From contig JAISUR010000016.1 of the NCBI GenBank assembly GCA_031271975.1, positions 1 to 64,000 on the forward strand: a stretch of DNA of 64,000 nt, read 5' to 3'. Every line of letters begins with the position of its first letter. Position 1 is the first letter of the stretch. This DNA comes from Propionibacteriaceae bacterium. Lineage in GTDB: Bacteria > Actinomycetota > Actinomycetes > Propionibacteriales > Propionibacteriaceae. Positions 56,438-64,000 of this stretch are shown here, piece after piece. Below the pieces are notes generated by a model. It saw only the letters and a program-made list of their open reading frames with translations, was not told the DNA's origin and did not search any database. Both the position numbers and the translations under genes were made by a program.

Positions 56438-56480
56438 CGTCATCCCGGACTCGTTCCGGGACCTTCGCACGCAGTGCGAC
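56438..56480. repeat. Two-hairpin copy of the dispersed repeat
   Basis: CGTCATCCCGGACTCGTTCC is followed by a second hairpin TTCGCACGCAGTGCGA that differs from the usual CGGACGAAGTCCG but has the same stem-loop form. It lies about 80 bp before crgA. Confidence 0.65.
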
Positions 56481-56558
56481 TGCGGCAGACAACCCCGGAG
56501 TCACGTGAACCGCGGTGGCTGCTGGTAAGCTATCCGGCGTTGATTCAAGGAGTACCAA

Positions 56559-56906
56559 GTGCCAGAGTCGAAGATTCGGAAAACTGCCGCTGAGAAGAAG
56601 AAGGTAGCCGCGAAGGCGGCGGCCGTCGAGGCGAAGAAAAAGGCCAAGACGGTTGCGCCCGGATCCGGTGCCTGGGTTGTCCCGACGTTCATCACCGTCG
56701 GCCTGCTCGGTGTGGCCTGGCTGGTGGTCTACTATGTCGCGTCCACGACGCAGCCGCCCATCTACATTCCGCTGATCACGGCTGCTCCCCCCGAGCCGGG
56801 AATCATCGGCGACGCCGCCGGCCTGGGTGGTTGGAACATCATCGTCGGCATGGGCCTGATGGCGCTGTGCTTCGTCATCGCGACACAGTGGGGCAAGAAA
56901 GGCTGA
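56559..56906 (+). CDS. crgA: Cell-division protein CrgA
   Basis: This 115-residue membrane protein has a basic, Lys/Ala-rich cytoplasmic N-terminus (1-36) and two membrane helices (about 39-60 and 91-110), the CrgA layout. GAWVVPTFITVGLLGVAWLV, WNIIVGMGLM and an NxxxG-like middle match the family. In mycobacteria CrgA coordinates FtsZ, FtsQ and PBPA at the division site. GTG 56559 follows a CAAGGAG site. It lies next to trpG and the pknB cluster, as in other actinobacteria; the gap to trpG is 4 bp. Confidence 0.93.
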   Translation: MPESKIRKTAAEKKKVAAKAAAVEAKKKAKTVAPGSGAWVVPTFITVGLLGVAWLVVYYVASTTQPPIYIPLITAAPPEPGIIGDAAGLGGWNIIVGMGLMALCFVIATQWGKKG

Positions 56907-56910
56907 GGCC

Positions 56911-57543
56911 TTGGCCCGTATTCTCGTCGTCGACAACTACGACTCATTCGTCTACAACATCGTCCAGTATCTGTCCCAGTTGGGGGCAGAAGTCGAGGTG
57001 CGCCGCAACGACGATCCGACCTTGACCCCGCTGGATCCTGCTGGATTTGACGGGCTGCTGCTGTCGCCTGGCCCCGGCACTCCTGAAGAAGCCGGCGCCT
57101 GCATCTCGCTGGTGCGGCAATGCGCTGGGAAACTGCCCATCTTCGGAGTCTGCCTGGGTTTGCAATCCATGTGCGTCGCGTATGGCGGCACGGTGTCGCG
57201 GGCTCCCGAGTTGCTGCACGGCAAGACTTCGCTGGTGCACCACGACGGCAAGGGCGTCTTCCAAGGCTTGGCGAATCCGTTCACGGCCACGCGTTACCAT
57301 TCGCTGGCGCTCGACCCGGCGACGACTCCGGCCGAGTTGGAAGTCTCCGCGCAGACTGAGTCGGGCGTCGTGATGGCCGTGCGGCACCGCAGCCTGCCGG
57401 TGGAATCCGTCCAGTTCCACCCCGAATCAGTGCTCACCGAGGGCGGTTACCAACTGCTCGCCAACTGGCTGCGGATCTGCGGAGACGAACAAGCGCCCGC
57501 GCGCGCCGCCGGCCTGACCCCCTTGATGGGAGTCGTCGCCTGA
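56911..57543 (+). CDS. Glutamine amidotransferase, class I (TrpG/PabA type)
   Basis: This 210-residue glutaminase subunit hydrolyses glutamine to supply ammonia for anthranilate or aminodeoxychorismate synthesis. The catalytic triad is C81 in FGVCLGLQ, H170 and E172 in QFHPES. It has the opening RILVVDNYDSFVYNIVQYL and SPGPGTPEEAG, typical of TrpG/PabA. The partner synthase is not adjacent. The start is TTG 56911. In actinobacteria this gene regularly faces pknB; here the two stops are 3 bp apart. Confidence 0.9.
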   Translation: MARILVVDNYDSFVYNIVQYLSQLGAEVEVRRNDDPTLTPLDPAGFDGLLLSPGPGTPEEAGACISLVRQCAGKLPIFGVCLGLQSMCVAYGGTVSRAPELLHGKTSLVHHDGKGVFQGLANPFTATRYHSLALDPATTPAELEVSAQTESGVVMAVRHRSLPVESVQFHPESVLTEGGYQLLANWLRICGDEQAPARAAGLTPLMGVVA

Positions 57544-57546
57544 CGG

Positions 57547-59298
57547 CTACCCTTCGCCTTCCCCTCCGTCGTCGGGCGGTTCCGTCTCCGTCGGATCCGG
57601 CTCGGGCGGCACGATCGCCTCGGCGACGATGCAGGTGATCTTCTTCGTGCGCTCCCACATCTCGCCGTACTCGGGCGTTTGCTTGATGATCTGGCCCGGC
57701 GCGGCGGACTCTGACGGCTCCTTGGTGCAGGTGTCGAGCGTGAAACCGGCCTCTTTGGCCCTGGCCGCCGCTTGCACCTCAGTCAAGGTGAGCAACTGGG
57801 GGACTGGGCTTTCACCTGTGGCGCAATAGATCGTGATGGCCTGATCCAGCGGAACGTCTTGGCCGGCCTCCGGATCCAGGCGCGTGATCTCGCCCTTCTT
57901 GGCTGTCAGCGGTTCCTCCGGATCGTTGACGATCTCCACGTTGGAGAAACCCATGCCCGTCAGCAACTGCTTGAAGCTGTCGCACTGCTGTTGGTTGGCC
58001 GTCGGGATGGTGTTCTTGAGCGGGCCCACGTTGATGTAGAAGTCCACCTCGACGCCCTGCTCGACGTTGATGCCGCCCTTGGGATTTTGGTCGATGACTT
58101 TGCCGACGCTGTCGTTGTCCGGGCCCGTCGTGGTGTGCGGCTTCGGGACGAGGCCTTCCTTCTCGATCGCGGCGATGGCTTCTTCCTGCGTCTTTCCCAT
58201 CACGTCGGGCACGGTCGCGTACGTCTGGCGGAACGGGTTGAACAGGGCGAACGCGCCCACGCCCAGCACGACGACCAGCAGTGAGATGAGGAAAATCAGC
58301 AGGCCGGTACGGCGCCGGTTCGACGGCTCCTCTTCGATTGTCTCAGTGTTGGCCAGGCGGGCCGGCATCGCGACAGTCTGGGTGTTGCCCATCGCGGCCG
58401 CGGCGACGGCCGTCGGAGGCACTGCGACCGGCACGCGGGTGGCGATATCCCGCCCGGCCAGCAGCAGCGAAATGTCGTCGCGCATGGCGGCCGCCGACTG
58501 GTAGCGGTCGTTAGGGTCCTTGGCGAGTGCCTTCAACACCACGGTGTCCATGCCCGGCGTGATCATCGGATCGAGTTGGCTGGGTGGAACCGGAGCCTCG
58601 CGCACGTGCTGGTAGGCGACGCTGACCGGGGATTCGCCGGTGAACGGCGGGCGCCCGACGAGCAGTTCATAGAGCAGGCAGCCGGCGGAGTAGATGTCGG
58701 AACGGGAATCGACGGACTCGCCGCGGGCCTGTTCCGGGGACAAGTATTGGGCGGTGCCGATGACGGCCGCGGTTTGCGTCATCGTGGCGGACGTGTCGGC
58801 GACGGCGCGGGCGATGCCGAAATCCATCACCTTCACCGTGCCATTCGGCGTCAGCATCACGTTGGCCGGCTTGATGTCGCGGTGCACGATACCGGCGCGG
58901 TGCGAGTAGTTCAGCGCTTCGAGCACGCCCTGGGTGAATTCCAACGCCTTCGACGGCTGGATCTTGCGCCCCGTGCGCAAAATCTCGCGCAGCGTGTGTC
59001 CTTCGACGAGCTCCATGACGATGTACGGCACCCGCACGCCGGTGGCGGGATCGATGTCGTCGCCGGTGTCGTAGACGGCGACGATGTTCGGGTGGTTCAG
59101 CCCGGCGGCGGCCTGCGCCTCACGCCGGAACCGTTCTTGGAATGTGGGATCGGTGGCGAGATCGATGCGCAATTGCTTGACGGCGACATCGCGGTTCAGC
59201 CTGGTGTCGCGGGCGTGGCGTACTTCTGCCATGCCGCCTCGGCCCAGCAGGGCGCCGAGTTGATAACGGCCTCCGAGCAGCCTCGGCTCATCAGTCAT
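57547..59298 (-). CDS. pknB: Serine/threonine protein kinase with PASTA domains
   Basis: This 583-residue kinase has a cytoplasmic kinase domain: G-loop LGRGGMAEV (18-26), K41, catalytic HRDIKPANV (D141), DFG (159-161) and activation-loop threonines before GTAQYLSPEQ. A membrane helix follows (about 332-353), then three PASTA-type outer domains (about 364-570) and an acidic tail. The PASTA part binds muropeptides or lipid II and the kinase controls growth and division. The middle PASTA repeat is degenerate. pknA, next to pknB in many actinobacteria, is missing; pbpA follows at 49 bp. Confidence 0.94.
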   Translation of the reverse strand: MTDEPRLLGGRYQLGALLGRGGMAEVRHARDTRLNRDVAVKQLRIDLATDPTFQERFRREAQAAAGLNHPNIVAVYDTGDDIDPATGVRVPYIVMELVEGHTLREILRTGRKIQPSKALEFTQGVLEALNYSHRAGIVHRDIKPANVMLTPNGTVKVMDFGIARAVADTSATMTQTAAVIGTAQYLSPEQARGESVDSRSDIYSAGCLLYELLVGRPPFTGESPVSVAYQHVREAPVPPSQLDPMITPGMDTVVLKALAKDPNDRYQSAAAMRDDISLLLAGRDIATRVPVAVPPTAVAAAAMGNTQTVAMPARLANTETIEEEPSNRRRTGLLIFLISLLVVVLGVGAFALFNPFRQTYATVPDVMGKTQEEAIAAIEKEGLVPKPHTTTGPDNDSVGKVIDQNPKGGINVEQGVEVDFYINVGPLKNTIPTANQQQCDSFKQLLTGMGFSNVEIVNDPEEPLTAKKGEITRLDPEAGQDVPLDQAITIYCATGESPVPQLLTLTEVQAAARAKEAGFTLDTCTKEPSESAAPGQIIKQTPEYGEMWERTKKITCIVAEAIVPPEPDPTETEPPDDGGEGEG

Positions 59299-59347
59299 CG
59301 GCTCGTCCTTACCTTCGCCGCGAATATCTTCATAGAAGTGTATTGTC

Positions 59348-60772
59348 TCACTTCAGCGCCTCCAACACTGCCTTCGCCACAGGTGACGCGAGTTTGCCGC
59401 CGGCAACCTCGTCATCGTCTTTGAGACCTGCGTCTTCAATAAACACCGCCACAGCGATGTGGCGTTCTTTGGCGAATGCGACGAACCAAGCGTACGGGCT
59501 GCGTACCCGATCCGTCACCGCCGTGCCCGTCTTTCCGCCGACTGTCTCGCCCGGGATTGCCGCCCGGTAGCCGGTCCCCGACTCGACGACCGTCTCCATC
59601 ATCGACTGCAATCCGCGTGCCGTCGTGACGGAGATCGGCACCAGCGCTTGCTGCGGCTCGCGCTGGTAGATCGTAGCCAAGTTTTCCGAAACGACCGACT
59701 CGACGACGTAGGGCTGCATCATTATGCCATCGTTGGCGATCGCCGCGACCACCAAGGCCATCTGCAGCGGCGATGCCTGCACTTCGTATTCACCGATGGC
59801 GCTCATCCCGGTCTGGGCGCCGTCGATGTCGGTCGGGAACTTGCTAGCCGCAGATCCGATGTCGTCCAGGAAACGCTGCCCGAAGCCGAACTTCTCCGCC
59901 TGCGCCTGGAGCTTCTCGGCGCCCACTTCGACGCCGAGTCGCGCGAATGCCGGGTTGCAGGACTTCATGAGGGCTTGCCGCAGCGTGATCTCGTCGCCTC
60001 CGCAGTTGTTCTTGTACGTCTTCGTGGAGCCCGGCAACTTGAACGCGGAAGCGTCCACTGTCGAATCAGGGGTCAGGTCCAACTCCTCCATGACCGCTGC
60101 GGCCGTGACCAGTTTGAATGTCGATCCGGGGGAATAGATCTCGCGCGTGGCGCGGTTGGCCATGGGACGGTCGGTGTCCGCGTTGAGCTTCTCCCAAGCG
60201 GCTTTGGACGCGTCAAGGTCGTGCGTGGCCAACTGCGCTGGGTCGTAGCTGGGATATGAGACCAGGGCTTTGACCGCTCCGGTCTTGAAGTCGAGGGCCA
60301 CGATCGCCCCCTTGCGGCCGTCCAAAGCGTCCCAGGCGGCCTTTTGGGCTTTCGCGGAAATCGTGGTGTGCACTTCCGCGCCCTTGGGCACTTGCCCGGC
60401 CGCGGACTTGATCAGGTCGTCGAGCACCTGCAAGTCGGTGGATCCGGAAAGGTAGCGGGACTGCGTGTTTTCCAGGGCCGCCGTGCCATAGAAATAGGAG
60501 TAATAGCCGGTGATGGGAGCGTACAGCTTGCCGTTGGAGTATTCGCGCTGGTACTTGAAGCGGTCCTTGACGGGAGTTGAGCTTGCGATGGCCGTCTTGC
60601 CGACCAGGATGGCTCCGCGGTTCTGCGCGAACCGGGCGTCCGAAACGCGGCGGTTCTGCGGGTTTTCATTCAACTCGGTCTGACGCAAGACGGAGGACGC
60701 GGACGCATTGGCCATCAAGGCCAAGAACATGACCATGACGGCTACCGAGACTGCGCGGATCGGTTGGTTCAT
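59348..60772 (-). CDS. pbpA: Class B penicillin-binding protein (PbpA type)
   Basis: This 474-residue transpeptidase cross-links peptidoglycan with its partner RodA. It has a membrane helix (about 8-26), a dimerisation region and the penicillin-binding domain with SPGSTFK (Ser about 216), an SCN motif (about 270) and GGKTGT (about 408). The length fits the short PbpA of actinobacteria. Its ATG overlaps the rodA stop by 4 bp, so the RodA/PbpA pair is made together. Confidence 0.94.
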   Translation of the reverse strand: MNQPIRAVSVAVMVMFLALMANASASSVLRQTELNENPQNRRVSDARFAQNRGAILVGKTAIASSTPVKDRFKYQREYSNGKLYAPITGYYSYFYGTAALENTQSRYLSGSTDLQVLDDLIKSAAGQVPKGAEVHTTISAKAQKAAWDALDGRKGAIVALDFKTGAVKALVSYPSYDPAQLATHDLDASKAAWEKLNADTDRPMANRATREIYSPGSTFKLVTAAAVMEELDLTPDSTVDASAFKLPGSTKTYKNNCGGDEITLRQALMKSCNPAFARLGVEVGAEKLQAQAEKFGFGQRFLDDIGSAASKFPTDIDGAQTGMSAIGEYEVQASPLQMALVVAAIANDGIMMQPYVVESVVSENLATIYQREPQQALVPISVTTARGLQSMMETVVESGTGYRAAIPGETVGGKTGTAVTDRVRSPYAWFVAFAKERHIAVAVFIEDAGLKDDDEVAGGKLASPVAKAVLEALK

Positions 60773-62130
60773 GCTTTCACCTCGATGATCTGCGTTGTCT
60801 CACTCGACAGCGAGGTGACGGGGTTGGCGGTCTCAATCTGCGGTCGCCGGGCGTGGTGGGTGATCACCAACAGCAGGGCGGTCATCGCCCAGTTGGCCAC
60901 CAGCGAAGAGCCGCCTTGGGACATGAAAGGCGTTGTCAGGCCGGTGAGCGGGAGGAGCCGGGTGACGCCGCCGAGGATCGTGAATACCTGGATGACGAAA
61001 ACGAACGACAGGCCGGCCGCCAACAGTTTCCCGAACGGTTCGCGCGACCCCAGCGCGGCGCGCATGCCCCGCGTGGCCAAGATTCCGTAGAGCAACATGA
61101 CTGCGAGGAGCCCCGTGATGCCGAGTTCTTCGCCAATGGCGGCCGAGATGAAGTCGGCTTTGGCAAGCGGCGTCAGATTCGGGCGGCCCAAACCCCAGCC
61201 GGTTCCGAACAGGCCACCCCACGCCATGCCGAACTGAGCTTGGATGACTTGGTAGTTGCGGTCAAAATCACTGAATGGGTCGAGCCACGCCGAGACGCGG
61301 GTCTGGACGTGGCTGAAGAACGGATAGCTGGCCACGGCGCCGACGACGAACAGCAGGATGCCGAGGATGGGCCAAGACGGGCGTTCGGTGGCGATGTAGA
61401 GCATGACCACGAACAACGAGAAGAACAGCAGCGACGTGCCGAGGTCCTTCTGGAAAACCAACACTGCCAGGCTGGCCAGCCACATGATCGCGATGGGGCC
61501 CAAGTCCCGCAGCCGGGGCAAGTCGATGCCCAGCACGCGCTTGCCCGCCAAAGCCAGCACCTCGCGTTTGTCGACGAGGTAGGACGCGAATGCGATGGCC
61601 AACACGATCTTGGCGATCTCGGCGGGTTGGAAGGAGTAGGGGCCGAGTTGGATCCAGATGCGCGACCCGTGCTTTTCCGAGCCGATCACAGGCAGCAGCG
61701 GCAACATCAGCAGGGTGATGCCCGCCAGGAACAGCAGGTACGTGTAGCGGTGCAGGATTTCGTGGTCGGGTAGCACGATGAGGACGATGCAGAACACCGC
61801 GACCGCCACGGATGTCCACATAAGCTGCAATTCGGCGGAGTGTGTCAGCGGGTCGGAGCCCAGGTCGAGACGGTGGATCATCGCCAGGCCCATGCCGTTC
61901 AGCAGCATGACGATCGGCAGAATGAGCGGGTCGGCGTAGGGGATGCGAATGCGCACCACGATGTGCGCCAGCAGCGCCAGCGAGCCCAAGATGCCCAACG
62001 CCCACGGCCATTGTTCGGGCAGTTCGGCGTCGATGTTGAGGTGCGTGAGGATGTAGCCGCCCATCGCCAGGGTGATGGCCAGCAGAAGCATGAACGCCTC
62101 AACTAGTCTGCGCTTGCGGTAGACGATCAT
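60769..62130 (-). CDS. rodA: RodA/FtsW-type peptidoglycan polymerase (SEDS family)
   Basis: This 453-residue membrane protein has about ten to twelve helices and polymerises lipid II into glycan strands. SEDS features include GSRIWIQLGPYSFQPAEIAK (about 155-174), VFQKDLGTSLLFF and TGLTTPFMSQGGSS (about 400). The DLG aspartate is the likely catalytic residue. Stops and starts overlap pstP upstream and pbpA downstream by 4 bp each, making a tight operon. Within the cluster it is most likely the elongation-type RodA, not FtsW. Confidence 0.94.
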   Translation of the reverse strand: MIVYRKRRLVEAFMLLLAITLAMGGYILTHLNIDAELPEQWPWALGILGSLALLAHIVVRIRIPYADPLILPIVMLLNGMGLAMIHRLDLGSDPLTHSAELQLMWTSVAVAVFCIVLIVLPDHEILHRYTYLLFLAGITLLMLPLLPVIGSEKHGSRIWIQLGPYSFQPAEIAKIVLAIAFASYLVDKREVLALAGKRVLGIDLPRLRDLGPIAIMWLASLAVLVFQKDLGTSLLFFSLFVVMLYIATERPSWPILGILLFVVGAVASYPFFSHVQTRVSAWLDPFSDFDRNYQVIQAQFGMAWGGLFGTGWGLGRPNLTPLAKADFISAAIGEELGITGLLAVMLLYGILATRGMRAALGSREPFGKLLAAGLSFVFVIQVFTILGGVTRLLPLTGLTTPFMSQGGSSLVANWAMTALLLVITHHARRPQIETANPVTSLSSETTQIIEVKA

Positions 62131-63515
62131 TCACACGGGTCCAATGCTGGTGGCTCCGGTTCGGGCGTGGTGGGCGAAGCGGAGGGTGGGGTGGGCGTGG
62201 TTTCGGGAGATTCCAGCGGGTCGGGAGACTCAGTCGGGTCGGGCGTTGCCACTGGCTGCGCCGGCACGACCTGTTCCCGCAGCGCTTTGCACGTGGTGGC
62301 TTCGTTGCGGAGCATGGTCACGGCGTTGTCGACGCTGGTCTTCGACCCCGTGTACTGCATTCGCGTCACCTGTTCGCGGTAGTAGCTGGGCAAGTCAGAG
62401 ATGTCGATCCCAGTGTCCGTGTCGATGGACGAGAGCGGGATGGACAACACAGTCTCCGGGACGCCGCGGAAGACCGTCACGCGGCCGTCCTTGGCCGTGA
62501 GGTAATACTGCTGCTGCGTGTAGGCGTACCAGCCCAGGCCTCCGGCTGCGAGCAGCCCGACTGGGATGATGATCGCAAGGAAGAGTTTCAGCCAAGTGGA
62601 AATGCGGTGTTTGGATGTGGGCGAGTAGCGGATTCGTTCGGCCGCGGCCGGGTCTGGGCGGGGCTCAGCGAGCGGTTCCTCTTCCAAGAGCGGGATCTCG
62701 TTGGTGGTTTCCGGGGCGTCGACGCGCAGGTTGGCGGCTGCTCCGAACAGTTCTTCGGAGCCTTCCGCTTCGCCGTCGACGACGTCGGCGAGCAGGATGG
62801 TGATGTTGTCCTGGGCGCCCTCGTCGTAGACGGCCTTCAGCAGGCGTTCCACCACAGCTTCCTTTTCGCCGGGTAGTTGCTGCTCGATTATGGGGTCGGT
62901 GATCATGCCGCACAACCCGTCCGAGCAGATCAACAGCCGGTCGCCGGCGCGCGCCGAGACCAGCTTCAGATCCGGGGTGTGCTGCGGTTGGCCGTTAATG
63001 ACTTTGAGGATCAGCGAGCGGTGCGGATGGCTGAGGGATTCCTCTTCGGAGATCCGGCCGTCGTCCACCAGCGTCTGCACGAACGAGTGGTCGTGCGTGA
63101 GCCGGGTGAGTTGCTGGTCGCGGTAGAGGTAGACGCGGGAGTCGCCGACGTTCACGATGCCGAACTGTTCCCCATCGAACATCAGGCCGGATGCGGTGGA
63201 GCCCATGCCGTCGAGGCTGGGATCGGATTCGACCAACTCGGAAATGGTGTCCGATGCCCGGTCGACCGCTGTGGACAGCGCTTGCAGCATTTCCTCGCCG
63301 GTGTGCTTGCCGTCGATGCGGGCCATTTCCCGCACGACTACCGCAGAGGCCAAGTCGCCCGCCGCCGCGCCGCCCATGCCGTCTGCCACGAGCAGCATCG
63401 TGGGTGACGCGTAGGCCGAATCCTGGTTGTTCTTGCGCACCAGGCCGATTTCGGAGTGCCCGATGTACCGCAGCGCCAACTGCGGTGTCTTCGCGGATGT
63501 CTCGTTCTCAGCCAC
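62127..63515 (-). CDS. pstP: PP2C-family Ser/Thr protein phosphatase
   Basis: The 462-residue protein has an N-terminal PPM phosphatase domain (about 13-245) with NNQDS (metal Asp), VADGMGGAAAGD, NVGDSRVYL, SDGLCGMI and DNITILLA. Then come a linker, a membrane helix (about 309-331), an outer region and a Pro/Thr/Glu-rich tail. It reverses phosphorylation by PknB. The start is GTG 63515, whose first base is the last base of the fhaB stop. It overlaps rodA by 4 bp. Confidence 0.94.
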   Translation of the reverse strand: MAENETSAKTPQLALRYIGHSEIGLVRKNNQDSAYASPTMLLVADGMGGAAAGDLASAVVVREMARIDGKHTGEEMLQALSTAVDRASDTISELVESDPSLDGMGSTASGLMFDGEQFGIVNVGDSRVYLYRDQQLTRLTHDHSFVQTLVDDGRISEEESLSHPHRSLILKVINGQPQHTPDLKLVSARAGDRLLICSDGLCGMITDPIIEQQLPGEKEAVVERLLKAVYDEGAQDNITILLADVVDGEAEGSEELFGAAANLRVDAPETTNEIPLLEEEPLAEPRPDPAAAERIRYSPTSKHRISTWLKLFLAIIIPVGLLAAGGLGWYAYTQQQYYLTAKDGRVTVFRGVPETVLSIPLSSIDTDTGIDISDLPSYYREQVTRMQYTGSKTSVDNAVTMLRNEATTCKALREQVVPAQPVATPDPTESPDPLESPETTPTPPSASPTTPEPEPPALDPCE

Positions 63516-63976
63516 TATTTCTCCACCGATAGCAGGGTGCGGCCGATACGGAGTGTGTCTCCCAGCGCGAAGGGTGTGGGCGCCGAGATGCGCGCGTTGT
63601 TGACGAAAGTGCCGTTTGTAGAGCCGAGGTCTTCGAGGATGTAACCGTCTTGGCCGCGCATGATGCGGGCGTGTTTGGTGGAGACGTAGTCGTCGTCAAG
63701 ATTGAGCTGGCAATCCGCTGAGCGGCCGATCAGGATGCCCTCGCCCAGTTCCACCACCGTGCCGGCCTGTGCCCCGTGCGTCACCTTCACGGCTTTCGGC
63801 CAGCCTTTGCGGGCTTTGCGCTCTTTGCGCGTGGGCTTCTTGCCGCTCAGTTCCGCGGGGTTCACCTTGCGGCCGAACAGGTCGGTGCGCACGACATTGC
63901 CCGTGAAGAGTATGAACAGCCACAGCAGGGCCAGGAAACCCAGCTTCAGCCCGACGATGACAAGCTCAGACATCAA
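63515..63976 (-). CDS. fhaB: FHA-domain protein (FhaB/FipA type)
   Basis: This 153-residue protein has an N-terminal membrane helix (about 7-27), a basic linker and a C-terminal FHA domain (about 78-150): LIGRSADCQL, STKHARI and LGSTNGTFVN, with the phosphothreonine-binding Arg, Ser and Asn residues. In mycobacteria FhaB is a PknB target that links cell-wall growth and division under stress. The ATG at 63976 (or 63973) starts the cluster part seen here. fhaA would lie beyond the right edge. Confidence 0.93.
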   Translation of the reverse strand: MMSELVIVGLKLGFLALLWLFILFTGNVVRTDLFGRKVNPAELSGKKPTRKERKARKGWPKAVKVTHGAQAGTVVELGEGILIGRSADCQLNLDDDYVSTKHARIMRGQDGYILEDLGSTNGTFVNNARISAPTPFALGDTLRIGRTLLSVEK

Positions 63977-64000
63977 TCGCTTCCCGAGACGATCAGAGCT

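Overview
The window is a 64-kb piece of a high-GC actinobacterial chromosome. Its right end (57.5-64 kb) is the actinobacterial growth-control block, read leftwards as fhaB-pstP-rodA-pbpA-pknB, with crgA and trpG facing it. In Mycobacterium this block lies close to oriC. Two other conserved actinobacterial groups are present: rpsF-ssb-rpsR-rplI (18.9-20.5 kb) and DUF5318-ponA-GT87-PIG-V (50-55 kb). In M. tuberculosis (from memory) these two groups lie almost side by side; here about 30 kb separates them. The metabolic genes fit a saccharolytic, acetate-forming, fermentative organism: xylA/xylB with a ROK regulator, polyphosphate glucokinase, galE, manA, a phosphomannomutase-type enzyme, fused dihydroxyacetone kinase, pta-ackA and a two-domain phosphofructokinase. 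Genus cannot be assigned from the sequence alone. No tRNA, rRNA, CRISPR array or prophage was seen.

Layout. 0-5 kb: TetR regulator, lysS, VapBC toxin-antitoxin pair, transaldolase-like enzyme behind a GntR-type palindrome. 5-11 kb: CPBP protease, GDPD, acyltransferase-SGNH, DUF885 protein, galE. 11-16 kb: ppgK, xylBA and the divergent ROK regulator. 16-20.5 kb: M20 peptidase, DUF1992, GntR regulator, S6-SSB-S18-L9 operon. 20.5-25 kb: an AAA/DUF4143 ATPase set between two identical copies of a terminator, then a large secreted papain-type protease with InlB repeats. 25-29 kb: methyltransferase and the eukaryotic-type double PFK. 29-41 kb: three secreted or membrane proteins with M15-like His/Asp patterns, a second acyltransferase, dihydroxyacetone kinase, PEBP protein, divergent nitrilase and amidase, phosphohexomutase, endonuclease IV. 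41-45 kb: pta-ackA-SDR and a PlsC-type acyltransferase. 45-50 kb: an MMPL exporter with a C-terminal degenerate ABC-ATPase-like module, overlapping a YhgE/Pip protein. 50-64 kb: envelope synthesis and its Ser/Thr-kinase control.

Genes are densely packed. Many neighbours overlap by 1-14 bp, and several convergent pairs overlap at their stops. A family of hairpin-rich intergenic repeats runs through the window. At least three copies are full length (about 113-117 bp, or longer with an insertion) with inverted ends, like a small non-autonomous element; many shorter copies are one or two of its hairpins. The points most worth following up are the animal-type double PFK, the MMPL-ABC fusion, the MITE-like repeat family, and the ATPase gene bracketed by duplicated terminators. 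All function calls come from reading motifs; no database search was run.
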